A stretch of 64,000 nt of DNA from assembly GCA_025084515.1 (NCBI GenBank), contig JAJAGP010000204.1, positions 248,001 to 312,000 on the forward strand. Direction: 5' to 3'. Shown here one piece after another: positions 24,701 to 36,165 of the stretch. The notes beneath the pieces were generated by a model, which did no database searches, had not been told where the DNA came from, and saw only the letters and a list, made by a program, of their open reading frames with translations. The position numbers were made by a program, and so were the translations under genes. The stretch is from Ancistrus triradiatus (lineage: Eukaryota > Chordata > Actinopteri > Siluriformes > Loricariidae). Positions within the stretch are counted from its first letter, which is position 1. The number at the start of each line of letters is the position of its first letter.

Positions 24701-25902
24701 ATCCTTCCAACAACCAGTCTTTTATGGCTGATATTACATACCGTGTATGTCTTTCTCAATTTCTTGCCTGCCTCTTCCCTTCATTTGTCCTGCAAGTCAA
24801 GCGACCAGGCGGCCACATAGGTTGCTTGGACATTACCCATCTACCGAAGCCAAAAATATCCATCCAAATTCATCCATCATGTCAATTCCCCGCGATTACT
24901 CGGTATTCCACAGGCTAAACGGCAGCCATTATTCCTGAGGGAAGCAGGGACAATGTAGTGTACATGTGCAGAAAGTGATTGATATACCAGAGCGGGCTAC
25001 GAGGGGAAATAAATCACAAGCAAGCACAGAATCGCAAATCGAGACTGAGGAAGGCTCTGCCATTTCTTTCTCGCACCCACTCTTCCTCGCTGATTTATTT
25101 AGCAGAACTGACTGTAATTGACGCTCCCTAGGATCCTAATACAAAGTCATAATCCGAGTCGGGGGCCCGTTAGCCAGACTCGAACCACATGTTTAAAAGC
25201 AAACATGGTGAATTTGCAGAGAGCCCTGAATGATTTCACTGTAAATGCCGGCTAAATGAAGGGGCGAGCCATGATTTAGTCCATCTCTCGCACTCAAGGC
25301 TTGGCCCGGCACCTCCCTCGCCATTTCAGCAATGGTCTATTCAGCAGGTTAGACCAAATCTCAAGCCAGCGCTAAATCCGTAGGGATTTGCTCAATGAAG
25401 TACTAAGCTTGGAGTGCGGGGTGAAAAAGTGGCGTAGGCTAACCTGAACACGGTTTATCACGTTAGGGATAAAAGCCCCGAGCCAATCCACAACACTTTC
25501 CACTTTACACAGCAGGCGCATGGGGAGAGCTCGAGGTAACGTCGCACTGGCTCAACAAGCCCTTTTGAGTTCATTTCCTGTGAGTATTCTACTGCATTTC
25601 AAACCAAGCCTCTTCCACACGTTCGTAAACATATTACGGAGTACGCTGCGTGCACCAACGTTGACCAAATGTGCCTTTAATAAAAGAATGTGCCATTTAT
25701 CTCCAGCGCAGAGAGATACCAAGAGGGTGCTGTTAAAGTTCTCTGCGCCATTAGCTTAATGGATTCAGTCCTCAGTAGTTTATCTTCAGGATTTCATGAA
25801 AGTAACCAGCTTTAGCCCAAAGTCACTTAACTCCAGCTCACGTGCTCACGTGCATTTGTTGTGGTATCACACCACGTAGATGCTCCACATCGCGGCCTTT
25901 AA
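21786..25902. other. 4.1 kb transposon-poor region, no gene recognised
   Basis: No repeat family of this window enters this stretch, and base composition is higher in GC than in the transposon clusters. The short frames on both strands (for example 22345-22593, 22628-22921, 23211-23549) carry no recognised domain. A transposon-free block of this size in a repeat-rich locus often marks constrained noncoding sequence, but that is inference. Confidence 0.35.
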
Positions 25903-26385
25903 CCACAGTTGCCAGGTCTGCTTATTATAAGTGACTTTGGGCTTATTTTCCAATAAAGTTGCTTACAAATATCGGTAGTCGTGTGTTGCGGTTATTTGGG
26001 CTTGTTTTTAAAGTGTAGTTGCTTATTTGAGCTTGTTCCCTGATCCTGTCTCTCTCCGTTATACCGGCCACAGGAGCGTACCTTCCTCTTCCTCATACAA
26101 ATCAAAACTGAGCTCCTGATGGTCCATCAGTGATGCAGTTCCTTTAGCTACTTTGGGAGAATTGCGGAAAAATACCACAACAATTCTTCATTTTTTTGTC
26201 ATTAGGGTTATAGAGAAAAATGAAAAATTACAATGTACAGTATTTTTCAGATGGTTGCTTGTGCATAAAATATATATAAAAACCAATAAAATGGTCTCTC
26301 TCTCTCACAATGTGGTAGGTCGCTTCTGGGCTGGTTCTCATAGACCTGTTTGCTTTTTTTCTCTCGTGAGATCTGGCAACACTGG
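25903..26385. mobile_element. Possible TIR element ('GTTGCCAG' ends)
   Basis: CCACAGTTGCCAGGTCTG at the left and the reverse complement of the right end (CCAGTGTTGCCAGATCTC) match at most positions, giving an inverted-repeat unit of about 480 bases. A similar end, CCAGGGTTGCCAGATCTCAC, occurs alone at 45560. No transposase and no clear target duplication are visible. Confidence 0.4.
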
Positions 26386-27131
26386 CTTTAATGATGGCGC
26401 GCCATCTAAGTTAGAGCTAAACACAGGCCGGCGACGCCTTCCATAGAGTGAGAGGATATTCATCCGTATTCATCCGCTCCCGTTGTGTAAATGCGTGACC
26501 AAACTATTTATTGCCAACTATTTTTCACTGCTCCGTTGTTTTTCCCTTCTCCAGGATTTTCAGACCACGTCCAAATGAGCGGGCTGTTCCGTTTGAGCAA
26601 CACCATGACTAACAGAAAGCATCATTATAGCCGAGTCTTTATGACCATCTCACAACATTGTATAAAGTGGCAAGAATCCAAACAAAATGCATTGGGATTC
26701 CAAGGAATAGATGAGTATGTGCCTAAAACAAGCGCTTTCTCACTACAGCTTAGAACCTTCTCACGTATTTATGCAATATCTGGCCTATTCAACAACAAGT
26801 ATGGCTATGGGATTTTAGACATGGTACCAGTTAGAAATCTATACACAGCTTTAATGCATTTTTGTTTCATTTAGCTATTTTATTCAACAATCTCAGCTAT
26901 TTGATGTCAAGGTGTGATTGCTGCTAGAGATTTGCGAGACGTTTATTTCTGCTATATTTTCTGGCACTACTAACTGGCTATTCTTTAGACTAAGGACTCT
27001 GCAGCAGAGATAGCTTCCATTCCTGGGGTCTGCTTTATTGTAGTTATTGATGGTTTAGGTCACTGCTCTTCAGGACTTTTGCTATTTTCCTGACTGATGT
27101 TTCTCTTTGCTTAGTTCTGCTTTTCTCTTGT
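26386..27131. other. Region without recognised gene
   Basis: The plus frame at 26491-26874 (127 codons) is one of the longer frames in the window. It matches no family that I recognise and shows no repeat or splice structure, so I do not call it a gene. Confidence 0.4.
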
Positions 27132-27450
27132 TTATTCTTCTTCTTCTTCTTCTTTCGGCTTCTCCCTTTATCAGGGGTCACCACAGCGAGTTAAACGTTT
27201 CCACCTCACCCTGTCCTCCACGTCCTCTACTCTCACCCCAACTCCCTGCATATCTTCATTTACCACTACCAAATAACTCCTCTTTGGTCTTCCTCTCCGT
27301 CTCTTGCCTGGCAGCTCCATCGCCAACATCCTCCTACCAATATATCCACTATCCCTCCTCTGCACATGTCCAAACCATCTCAGTCTTCCCTCTCGAATTT
27401 TGTCTCCCAATTTTCCAACCTGTGCTGTCCCTCTGATGATCTCTTTTCTC
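27132..27450 (-). pseudogene. Non-LTR retrotransposon 3' end (reverse transcriptase tail)
   Basis: The minus strand (27171-27410) reads LRWFGHVQRRDSGYIGRRML, then GKRRRGRPKRSYL, then EDVEDRVRWKRLTRCGDP. This is the typical C-terminal tail of fish RTE-like non-LTR reverse transcriptases, and it ends at the usual CGDP stop followed by a short 3' UTR and TTC-rich tail (27132-27160 on the plus strand). The 5' part is absent, as expected for a truncated insertion. The clade assignment is tentative. Confidence 0.8.
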
Positions 27451-28212
27451 TTGTTTATTAGAGCACCAAAAACGATCGACTACTTCCAAATAGGTTCTGT
27501 GGTATCTACTCTACCTTGCCACAATTTACAATCTTAGGCATTAAGACTGATATATAGTTATGATATAGTATTCTGAGGCAGCTGCAGTCACTTTGCAATC
27601 ACTCTTGTACACATTGTGATGCCCACATTCACTTCCCTGTTCTGTTTGTTACTGCAGAATTGAGATGCAGGCTTAATACAATTTTCTTTTCAATAAAAAC
27701 GCCTGTGCATGGAGAACGTGACTACTTATCTGTTATTTCAACATTCACCTTCATGTGAAAATGGCTATAGAAAAGAGAAATGCATGAATGTCAGCAGGTG
27801 TGTCCAAACTTTTCAGTCGTACTGTGCTTACACACACATCTCAGTCTTTGTCTTTCAAATGCTACGTAAACGACTGAATATATAATCTTGTTAAACGTGT
27901 TAAAGGTGATTAATCGCATTTTTGCTTGCTTGTATTTGACGTAAAAGCGAAGAACACAAGGGCGAGTATCAGAACCACAGAAGTATTCATTTCATTAGGG
28001 ATTTTTTAAATTAGCATTAAGATTAAGCTGTAATCTTGTTGTTAAACCATGCAGCCATGTTTAGGGAATTTGAGGGAGTCATTGTCGTTACAAATGTATG
28101 AATATAGACAGATAGTTCAGAGGTCTTTGGTAGATATTAATAAAGGTAAGCACTGTTAAACCTCCATCCGATTAATGCCCGGCTGCTTTAACAGATGAGG
28201 TCTTAAGGATCA
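27451..28212. other. Region without recognised gene
   Basis: This is unique AT-rich sequence. No coding or RNA gene is recognised. Confidence 0.4.
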
Positions 28213-28330
28213 TAATAGGAAATAAAAATGTGCCTTATATATATCTAATTCACATCTGAATGACAGAAAGCTAGTACATGTGGATCCTTGCGACACCTGC
28301 TGAAGGAAAAGAGAAGTCTTGAAAGGTCAG
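28213..28330. repeat. Interspersed repeat M, copy 2
   Basis: It matches 3855-3965 in the same orientation (GGAAATAAAAATG, CATCTGAATGACAGAAAGCT, CCTTGCGACACCTGCTGA). A (TA)n(TG)n run follows it 30 bases later. Confidence 0.5.
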
Positions 28331-28357
28331 TGCCCATTTGTAGAACGTAATTAAGAC

Positions 28358-28361
<4 letters not shown>

Positions 28362-28446
<85 letters not shown>

Positions 28447-28474
28447 ACACGTGTGTGTGGGTGTGTGTGTATCT
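28362..28474. repeat. Compound (TA)n(TG)n microsatellite
   Basis: A TA run of about 60 bases passes directly into GT repeats with a few interruptions. Confidence 0.95.
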
Positions 28475-29325
28475 TTGAATGCTGCACGAATTCTGTGCTC
28501 CTTATACGCCGTTTGCCTTTGAATAGATACCTCCCTACCACAAGCTTTGTTTTTACAACCTAGACTACAACCAAGGCTGTAAATTAACCATCGACATTTA
28601 TTCTTGAATTCGCATTTATAGAGCGATTACGAAAGCCCCTCTTCAGATCTTTGCCTGTTGATTTTTTGATACGGCAACTCACCTATAGTGGATACCTGAT
28701 TTGGTTACTCGAGTCATTTTCTCACCCGTGTCGGCCCTGCCGCCAGCATAGCGGAACGCATACCAGAACATGCTTCTTTAGCAAAGCAAACACGGAGCAC
28801 AAAATAAATCATTTGGAAACAGTGCAGTTTACTTACTTACCACCAGCATTACACGCAGTGCACTATGAAACAACTTTGTGCTGACGGCCAACACCTGCTT
28901 TTATTCGCTCATGGCACCTCATGTTCAGACACATAATTGGCACTGCTGTGGAACAGGTAAGCTAAATCTCTGAAACAAAAAATTTGACTCAGTGCAGCCC
29001 AGGAATTCACGTTTGAGAGCTCTTATATTCTGTTGCCCATGTCTACATAAGTGCAGTTCCAGAGGGTACAAGGGCATCCCAATGGGGGAAATGGTGGTCC
29101 ACACGAACCCAGTGCTCCTGGAAAGAGAGGAGGACTAGAAAGTCTCATTAATAGCAGAGACTGAATTTCACATTTTATTCACAGTAGTGTTGGTTTCTTC
29201 CAATGATTTAAAATTGAAAGTATAAACATCAACATGATGATATTTCAACACAACTAACTATTTTATTGCATGTTTGATGCATGACCACGAGGCACCTGCA
29301 GTTTAAAATGGTCCTTTATCATTAT
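28475..29325. other. Region without recognised gene
   Basis: No coding or repeat signature is recognised. Confidence 0.4.
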
Positions 29326-29733
29326 AGACTACACTTTATTAGGTACAGTTAGTACTGGGTTGGACCCTCTTCTGCTTTTCGAACTTCCTTAATTATTTGT
29401 GGTATAGACTATTAAAAAGTGGCACCTGGTGTGGCCTTCACTACTGTAGCCCATCTGCATCAAAGTTTGATGTGCTGTGCATTCAGAAATGCTCACCTCG
29501 AGCATTGCCTTTCAATCAGCTCAAACCAGTCTGCATTCTCCTCTGACCTGTGGCGTCAACAAGGCATTTTCAGCCAGAGAACTGTCCTCACTGGATATTT
29601 TCTCTTTTTTGGGACCTAGAGATGACACTGTGAAACACTCAGACCAGTCCGTCTAGCATCAACAACCATGTCATGTTCAAAGTCACTTAAATCACCTGTC
29701 CATGTTCGGTTTGAACTTCAGCAGGTCGTCAGC
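29326..29733 (-). mobile_element. Tc1-like element relic, internally deleted
   Basis: It starts TTTATTAGGTACAGTTAGTA, CTGGGTTGGACCCTCTTCTG and jumps to AAAAAGTGGCACCTGGTGTG, GTCAACAAGGCATTTTCAGC and AAAGTCACTTAAATCACCTG. These are parts of a widespread fish Tc1-like family whose transposase lies on the opposite strand. The catalytic part is deleted and the far terminal repeat is missing. Confidence 0.7.
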
Positions 29734-30389
29734 AATATAATGTAACAGAACCAAATCAGTAAGTCAGGATCTCCAGCCAGAAACGTAAGGTGCATTCAAA
29801 TTCAGCAAACAATGACGTTTGTAGCGAACATGTTCTCTATGATCAGTTACATTTGAACGATTAGCTCCAGCTCTCCTGTATGTTTGCAGAGAACTACGTC
29901 CTGAAACTGTTTGTGAGTGTTCACAACGTTTGCTGAGAAGTCAAGGCAAACAGAAAACTGTTTGAGACAACGATACGATGTTTAAAACTGTAAATGTTAT
30001 TAGGAACGTGAACAGGCTTGTTGTGAATACCAGTTACTCACATCTCTGTTCATGCTCCATTAACGATTTAAGAGAACGTGCATTTCGAAAGAGAAAATGG
30101 TACAGCTCAGCTTTGAAAATTATCTAACTAATGCCCAAGTGTTTGCTCTTCAGATGCTCCAACAGGAGCTTGTGCTCCCATGCTAACTAAGGTTGGATTT
30201 ACAAATAGTACAACTGACAACTTTTAGAGTGAAATGCTCCCTACTTGAGGAGTTTGTTCTTGTGCTTTTGTTAAGTAAGTGGTGATGTAAAAACGTTTCT
30301 AGTTCCTAGAGCGAAAAAGACGCATGTTGACATCACCGAATAATTGACTGTTAAATTAGCTGGCAACAAGTTTGATTTTAATTGGCACT
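29734..30389. other. Region without recognised gene
   Basis: This is unique sequence with no recognised features. Confidence 0.4.
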
Positions 30390-31010
30390 TTTTGTTTTAA
30401 AAGAAAAACTTTATATTTGGAGAAAGGAAAACACTGCATTCCAGCATAAGAACCTTCTCCCATCTGTGAAACATGGTGGTGGTAGTATCATGGTTTGGGC
30501 CTGTTTTGCTGCATCTGGGCCAGGACGGCTTGTCAACATTGATGGAACAATGAATTCTGAATTCTATCAGAGAATTCTAAAGGAAAATGTCAGGACATCT
30601 GTCCATGAACAGAATCTCAAGAGAAGGTGGGTCATGCAGCAAGACAACGACCCTAAGCACACAAGTCGTTCTACCAAAGAATGGGTTACAGAAGAATAAA
30701 GTTAGTGTTTTGGAATGGCCAAGTCAAAGTCCTGACCTTAATCCAATGGAAATGTTGTGGAAGGACCTGAAGTGAGCAGCTAATGTGAGGAAACCCACCA
30801 ACATCCCAGACTTGAAGCTGTTCTGTACGGAGGAATGGGCTAAAATTCCTCCAAGCCAGTGACCAAGTATAATATTTTTGTCTCATTTCTTTAACTGGGT
30901 TCTCTTTATCTACTTTTAGGACTTGTGTGAAAATCTGATGATGTTTTTGGCCATATTTATACGTAAACATTGAAAATTCTAAATGATTCACAAACTTTCA
31001 AGCACCATTG
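30390..31010 (+). mobile_element. Tc1-like transposon D, 3' half only
   Basis: It has the same family and orientation as A. It begins within the transposase (TTGGAGAAAGGAAAACACTG) and ends at CTTTCAAGCACCATTG with TA at 31011-31012. It lacks the 5' half and has a further deletion at about 30858, where CCTCCAAGCCAG joins TGACCAAGTATAAT. Confidence 0.85.
30415..30776 (+). pseudogene. Tc1 transposase fragment (element D)
   Basis: The open piece carries WRKENTAFQHKNLLPS, HGGGSIMVWACFAASGPG and MQQDNDPKHTSRSTKEW, which is the second catalytic Asp. A frameshift then leads into VLEWPSQSPDLNPMEMLW, which holds the catalytic Glu. This is the best conserved catalytic stretch of the family in the window, but the N-terminal half and the first Asp are missing. 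Confidence 0.87.
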
Positions 31011-31012
31011 TA

Positions 31013-33471
31013 TCATATCGTGAAGTCCTTTCCAATACCCACCCCCATTGCCTAATGAATATTAAAATGGTATGGTTCTGGTAGTCACTGTTGTTTTCTC
31101 TGGCGTACATTTCTTGCCATTTTAACGGAACAACGACTTCTTCAGCGTCCAACAGAAGCGAGAAAAAAATAATGAAACATTTCATCACTTGTTTAAACCC
31201 ATGATTTTGCCTCAGTTACTGCCATGCCATTATTTATCCCTTTTACTGATTAATAATCTTCTGTCCTGTTTGTTTAACCTGGGGTTGATTGCCTGGCACG
31301 CGCTTCTCTAGCAGCTCAGCTCAGCGGCATCAACACAAGCCCGGAGCCACACAGTGCTGCAACTGTTAGAGTCTCGTTTGGCCGCCGCTGTTCAGGCTTT
31401 AACAGCAATCCCGACGAGTCCGGCTCTCCCCCGGGAGAAGGTGGCCTGAGATATTTTCATTGTATCAACAAACGCAGACTTGAGGCTGGCATGGGAGCTT
31501 AATGGCTTTTTTCAAGCCGACTCAAGCCGTCCATTCACGGCAGCGCGACAAGAGGCGAAGTCACTGCCAGAGGCTTTGTGCCCTTGCCCACGTGCTTGCG
31601 TTTATGTGCCGAGTGGACGTCAGCGGGGCAGAGGCCGGTGCGCGCACCACAGTGTGGTTATTCATGCGTTTGGATTACACCTGCAGCACGAGGAGCCGCG
31701 CTCTTTGTTTGCACAGCTGTTTTATACTCGGGGTTAAATAGTGCCCTCAATTGTCTGACCTCCGGAGGTGCGCCGAACGCCTCGTCTCAGTGCTCACCTC
31801 GCTTATGAACCCGACAAGCAGTTCATCCTAACTCCGCGTTTTAAATATTCGCCAAACACAAGTGTGTCTCAGACTCAATCTGTCAACCATAACAAACGCA
31901 CATTGTTCTCGTCTTTACATTTGATGGACTGCTTGTTAAAATCGCCACTGTTCCTCTTTCTCCAGCACATGCGGTAATTCATTAAGCTAATTTTGGTTTT
32001 AGGAGCTCATCCAAAATATACAACGCGCGCCAGGCCAACACTAATGTGGACCGATGGCCGATTCAGCCTGCATGTGTCACATTATTGCTGATATAAGGCA
32101 TGCACCTTTTGGTTTTATGACTTGCGTCTACGCCAGCCTTCAAGATACTGTTTGTCACATTCCCCCGGTGTCCAAATGTTGCCTAACGCCACGTGTAGGC
32201 CGCTTGACAAAACCACAAGCAGCGCAGACAGGAGGGTAAATTACACTTGGCCAAGAAAAGAAAAATGCACGTCGTTTCCTGCAGTGCGTACATTTCTTTC
32301 CCTGACAAAGTCCCCGAATTTGGAGTTACGCGAACGCCATTCGATTCTACCTAACATAAACATAAACGTAAACGTCTGTCTGCTCGAAAATGCCCCGTGT
32401 CGGTCTGGACACTCGCAGCACTAAGTGCCATCTTGGCATGGCCAAAACAAACAGCAGTAATGAGCAGCAGCGCCTGGTTAAGAGGCCGTACCGAAATCTT
32501 GGGTCTGAGCAGCGTACACACACTGGAGGGCTGTCATGAGGCGCGTTAAAAGACTGCCTGTTCCACGCGCGCCCCCCCTCAGCCGCGGACCCCCTCCCGC
32601 CCCCTTCTCCGACTCACCTCACACGACACTGTGAAGATGCTGGGTTTCGTGGTCGAGCAACGAGGAGGGGGCGCCATGTTCAACAAGCACATCTTGTATT
32701 TGAAGACTGACCCTGCGGAGTGAGGCTGTGGAAATAACAAGTGGCGATTTATTGCCAGGGGGTTTGTTTACGTTGAAACGGGGAGCCGAGTGCGCCGGCC
32801 AAGGCACCATTTGCATAATACATACAAAATGAGCTCCATCTTTGCCACACGCATACCTGCAAACCCTCGTGGTTTTCTCAGGAAACAACCCGGCTCCACG
32901 GGTATTGCCTGGACACAGATCGTGGAGCTTGTCCAACTCAGTGGCCAGTCTGGAAAAAAAAAAGCGAGAACTGTAGGGTGTTAGTTCACCTTTATCTACG
33001 TAATCCCAGAGCAGACCTCTGTATGTGTAGAACTTACTAATACACTGAATCATTTCTCTATTTTTGCTCACACTGCTTTGAATTTCAAAGTGGCGCCACG
33101 CAATCCATTATTTCTGGCAGTTCCAATAATAAAACAGCAAATCGTGCACATGTGAAACGAGGTTACTATCATTAACCAAACGTATCATAAATACTAACGA
33201 TACGTTCGGTGAAACTGCACGCTATGTGATCTGGACATTGTCCGAACCCAGATTATATACCGTATTCAGATACAAACACGGTTATGTAATTAGAACCTGT
33301 ATTTTACGTGACAGCGCAACATATTTCTTGTATTTAAATACTCGCCTGTACCCTGGGAATTCCAGGATAGACTCTGGACCACAAACAAGGATGTATACTG
33401 TACTTTAACAACCATCATGCCTCAGAACTGTTTTAATGGGTTAATGACAAGCTCCGGGAGATTGCTGTGCC
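31013..33471. other. GC-richer transposon-free region
   Basis: No transposon is seen for nearly 2.5 kb. Composition rises in GC and CpG around 31300-31800 and 32540-32700 (CCACGCGCGCCCCCCCTCAG). A candidate exon lies at 32618-32725. The 150-codon minus frame 32619-33071 runs across that exon in a different frame and is not called as a gene. Confidence 0.4.
32618..32725 (-). other. Candidate internal coding exon, gene unknown
   Basis: On the minus strand, a pyrimidine-rich acceptor (CTTGTTATTTCCACAG) precedes 108 bases that stay open as 36 complete codons. They include the segment NMAPPPRCSTTKPSIFTVSC and end at a near-consensus donor (GAG|GTGAGTC). A phase-0 exon of exact codon length with both splice sites is unusual for chance, and the surrounding 2.5 kb lacks transposons. 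I do not recognise the peptide and cannot connect it to a flanking exon. It could be an alternative or poison exon, a first coding exon using the internal Met, or chance. Confidence 0.25.
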
Positions 33472-33690
33472 AGGGCGGCACGGTGGCTCAGTGGTTAGCA
33501 CCACCGCCTCACAGCAAAAATATCCTGGGTTCAATCTCAGGGTGGAGTTGCCTGGGTCCTCTCTGTGTGGAGTCTGCATGTCCACCCCGAGTCAGCGTGG
33601 GTTTACTCCGGGTACTCCAGTTTCTTCCCACAGTCCAAAGACATGCATGTTGGGTTAATTGACTATGCTAAATTGGCACTGACTTGAGTG
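33472..33690 (+). repeat. Dispersed repeat Q (SINE-like)
   Basis: It starts GGCGGCACGGTGGCTCAGTG, has GGGTTCAATCTCAGGGTGGA, and continues TGTGTGGAGTCTGCATGTCC and CACAGTCCAAAGACATGCAT. This is a very common fish interspersed sequence. Fragments of the same family appear near 41540, 46190 and 56490. Confidence 0.75.
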
Positions 33691-33767
33691 TATATATATC
33701 ACCAGTCTTGATGTAACCTTGTGTGTTGCTGAAATGGCCACTGATGCTGATAGCAACAAGTACTGTA

Positions 33768-33931
33768 CTGTGCAAAAGTCTTAGGCCACCATTAGATTTG
33801 TTGGTTTAGAAATGGCCATGTATAACATATTGTCGATGATTGGAATTAATTAGATATGGTTATTACACAATTGTTAAAACAATGTCATAATGGTATACCT
33901 AATCTAATGGTGGCATGAGACTTTTGCACAG
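33768..33931. mobile_element. MITE G1 (Tc1-like ends)
   Basis: This 164-base unit ends in CTGTGCAAAAGTCTTAGGCC and its inverse (GACTTTTGCACAG), flanked by TA at 33766-33767 and 33932-33933. It shares termini with G2, G3 and G4 but has no transposase segment, so it is a deletion derivative. Confidence 0.88.
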
Positions 33932-34175
33932 TACTGCTTTTGACATGCCTTTTTTACTTGAACACTGCTTCAGCGCACCATAGACGATTCATTTGAGCTA
34001 TTTTTGAATCTCAAAATAATCTCATTCACACGGTTTGTAAACATTACTTAATAATATTCAATTATTTCAATGCATTTATTCAGTTAACAAATACAAATTG
34101 AATAAAGAAAACAGCAACAGCTTTAAGGGCCTAAATACTTTTGTCCATACATTTGTAATGTCTCTAACATTATGT

Positions 34176-34376
34176 GGACTGTGGTAGCCTAGTGGGTAAG
34201 GCACTGGACTCTGGATCAGAAGGTCCAGGGTTCAAATCCCACCTCTGCCAAGCTACCACTGTTGGGTCCTTGAGCAAGACCCTTAACCCACAATTGCTTG
34301 GATTGTAAGACTGTACCAACTGTAAGTCTGGACGCTCTGGATAAGGGCGTCTGCTAAATGCTGTAAATGTAAATGT
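34176..34376 (+). mobile_element. tRNA-derived SINE, full length
   Basis: It has the head GGACTGTGGTAGCCTAGTGG, the B-box GGTTCAAATCC, the body TTGGGTCCTTGAGCAAGACC, and the tail GGATAAGGGCGTCTGCTAAA followed by short TGTAAA repeats. The tail resembles the LINE-2-like tails of fish V-SINE-type elements, but the family name is my inference. Confidence 0.88.
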
Positions 34377-36165
34377 GGCACAACATATATAGCATCAGCA
34401 TGCCACAAACCATCAGACACCGCGAAGGACTTGCATTATAGCTTCCAAAGAATGCTGAAGTGAATTAGCACTTAAAGACACTACAGTGTGATTTTTAATT
34501 ACAGTGCTAAAAACTTTATGTCTTGACTTGTTTCAACTGAATTTCCTGTGAGTTTATTGTACTTTTTTCACATAAACAGAGATTCTAGAGCAGCAATGTG
34601 AGTACTGTGGAAAGTAATGGGATTTCCCTTAATGTGATTTCTGCCATTTTAATAAATTAATAAAAAAGTGGGAAAGACTTTCATGAACAGCAGCAGACAA
34701 GTAATAGCATTCCATATCGGGCCGTCAGAGAGCATAAGACAGCTCGGTTCAAGCACCAGTTCTCAAAACCAATCTGTTGCTGGTCTAAAAAGGCTGGTGT
34801 ACTTACTGCTGTGAAGAAGTGACCAAGTGATTTGATTTTGCAAGTCACAGCCCCTTACATACTCAGTGTTCGCCTCCCTCCAGGTCCATATCTGTATAAA
34901 CCTGTCAAACTCTATATCTCTAACCCAGCGGAGATGTCCAGGAAAGTCTCAACTGAGCATTTAACCTCTTTACATTGTTTGTCTTTGCCAAAGCTACGCG
35001 GTCTCTCGTAAAAGTGCACGGAAAAGAAAACCACCTGCATTGTAAAGCGAATTCCATAAAACCAATGTGAGGAAAATGCTGTTGTTTTTCTTGTATCCTT
35101 CAAGCACTGGGACATCAGGTAGACTCTAGAGACGTGCCTTAAGGGCAGAGGGAAAAGTGGATTTTCATGTGGCTTGTGGTGTTTACTACACCCAATGTGA
35201 TTATTACACCCAATACGAACGAAAAAAAAAAGCTTCCCTCCTACGGTTAACCCCACAAACCAGTACGGTCATTTCCACTCCACACCTCACTAGTTTCCTC
35301 CCCTCGTTGCTGCGCTGGTTTCTGATGGAGTGGGTGCACTCAGTACAGGTGTGAAAAAGAGCCTCAGTTAGCCATTTATTTTGGGCACTGCCGGTACGGC
35401 GGGCTATTTTTAGTCATGAACAGCTCAATGTTGTGCTGCATTTCCTTGGCAGCGCACCGAGACGGACAGGCCAGCTTTGGACGCCGCCATGGCTGAGCAC
35501 TTAGGTGTTTGAGCCCGATTCCTCCCATTTCATATTTTTAACCCCAGTTTGACTCCTGTGCTCACGTTATAACTTTGTTCTTCCTAATTTAATGACTGTA
35601 TTTGCAATGAATTATCAAATCAATACCTTAAAAAAGGTCTCGTGCATACGCTGTCAATTTACAGACCAGTCACCATGTTGTACAGCTGGGGAAAGGTAAT
35701 GGAGTTTGTCCAGACATAATCCTGTCCAGATGTTGAAAAGTGCAAAAGACAACTCATCAGCCCATACGCCTTTCTTCCACCCTTATGTCCAGATTTTACC
35801 AGATTAAGCATTTTTGCATAATGCCTTCAGTTTCCCAGAGCCAGCTCAGTCATTATTCATTAACATCCATGAAGCTTTGGACTGACAAAATTTATTATGG
35901 CTGCATTAAAAGGGTGTGAATGGTTGTTTTGGAGATCACTGTCAATGGCTTAAACTTGAGTAACATCTCACAGCCGTGGTTCGAACCAGGTTTATTCTCA
36001 TGCTGGTCAATGACTTTTTTGAAACAATGGTATTTCTCATTAACAATAATGAAATATATATTATATACTTGGCTCTACAATCTCACCTGTTGATCTAAGC
36101 AAGCATTCCCAATGGTGTATAAGAGGGAAGTTAGCGACATTCTTTCAAGCCTTTCAGTGGCTTTA
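34377..36165. other. Region without recognised gene
   Basis: This is mostly unique sequence. The 114-codon minus frame (34912-35256) has no domain that I recognise. Confidence 0.4.

Noticed and set aside
26491..26874. 127-codon plus-strand frame
   Set aside because: There is no recognisable domain, no splice or promoter context, and base composition is like its surroundings.
28245..28541. 98-codon minus-strand frame with IYIYIY stretch
   Set aside because: It runs through the (TA)n(TG)n microsatellite and repeat M and has no gene character.
32619..33071. 150-codon open frame on the minus strand
   Set aside because: It overlaps the candidate exon in a different frame, has no recognisable domain, and is cut by the better-supported splice sites. 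It is probably a chance frame in GC-rich sequence.
34176..34250. tRNA gene, from the A- and B-box-like motifs
   Set aside because: The same head occurs eight or more times, with a SINE body and tail. These are tRNA-derived SINEs and not tRNA genes.
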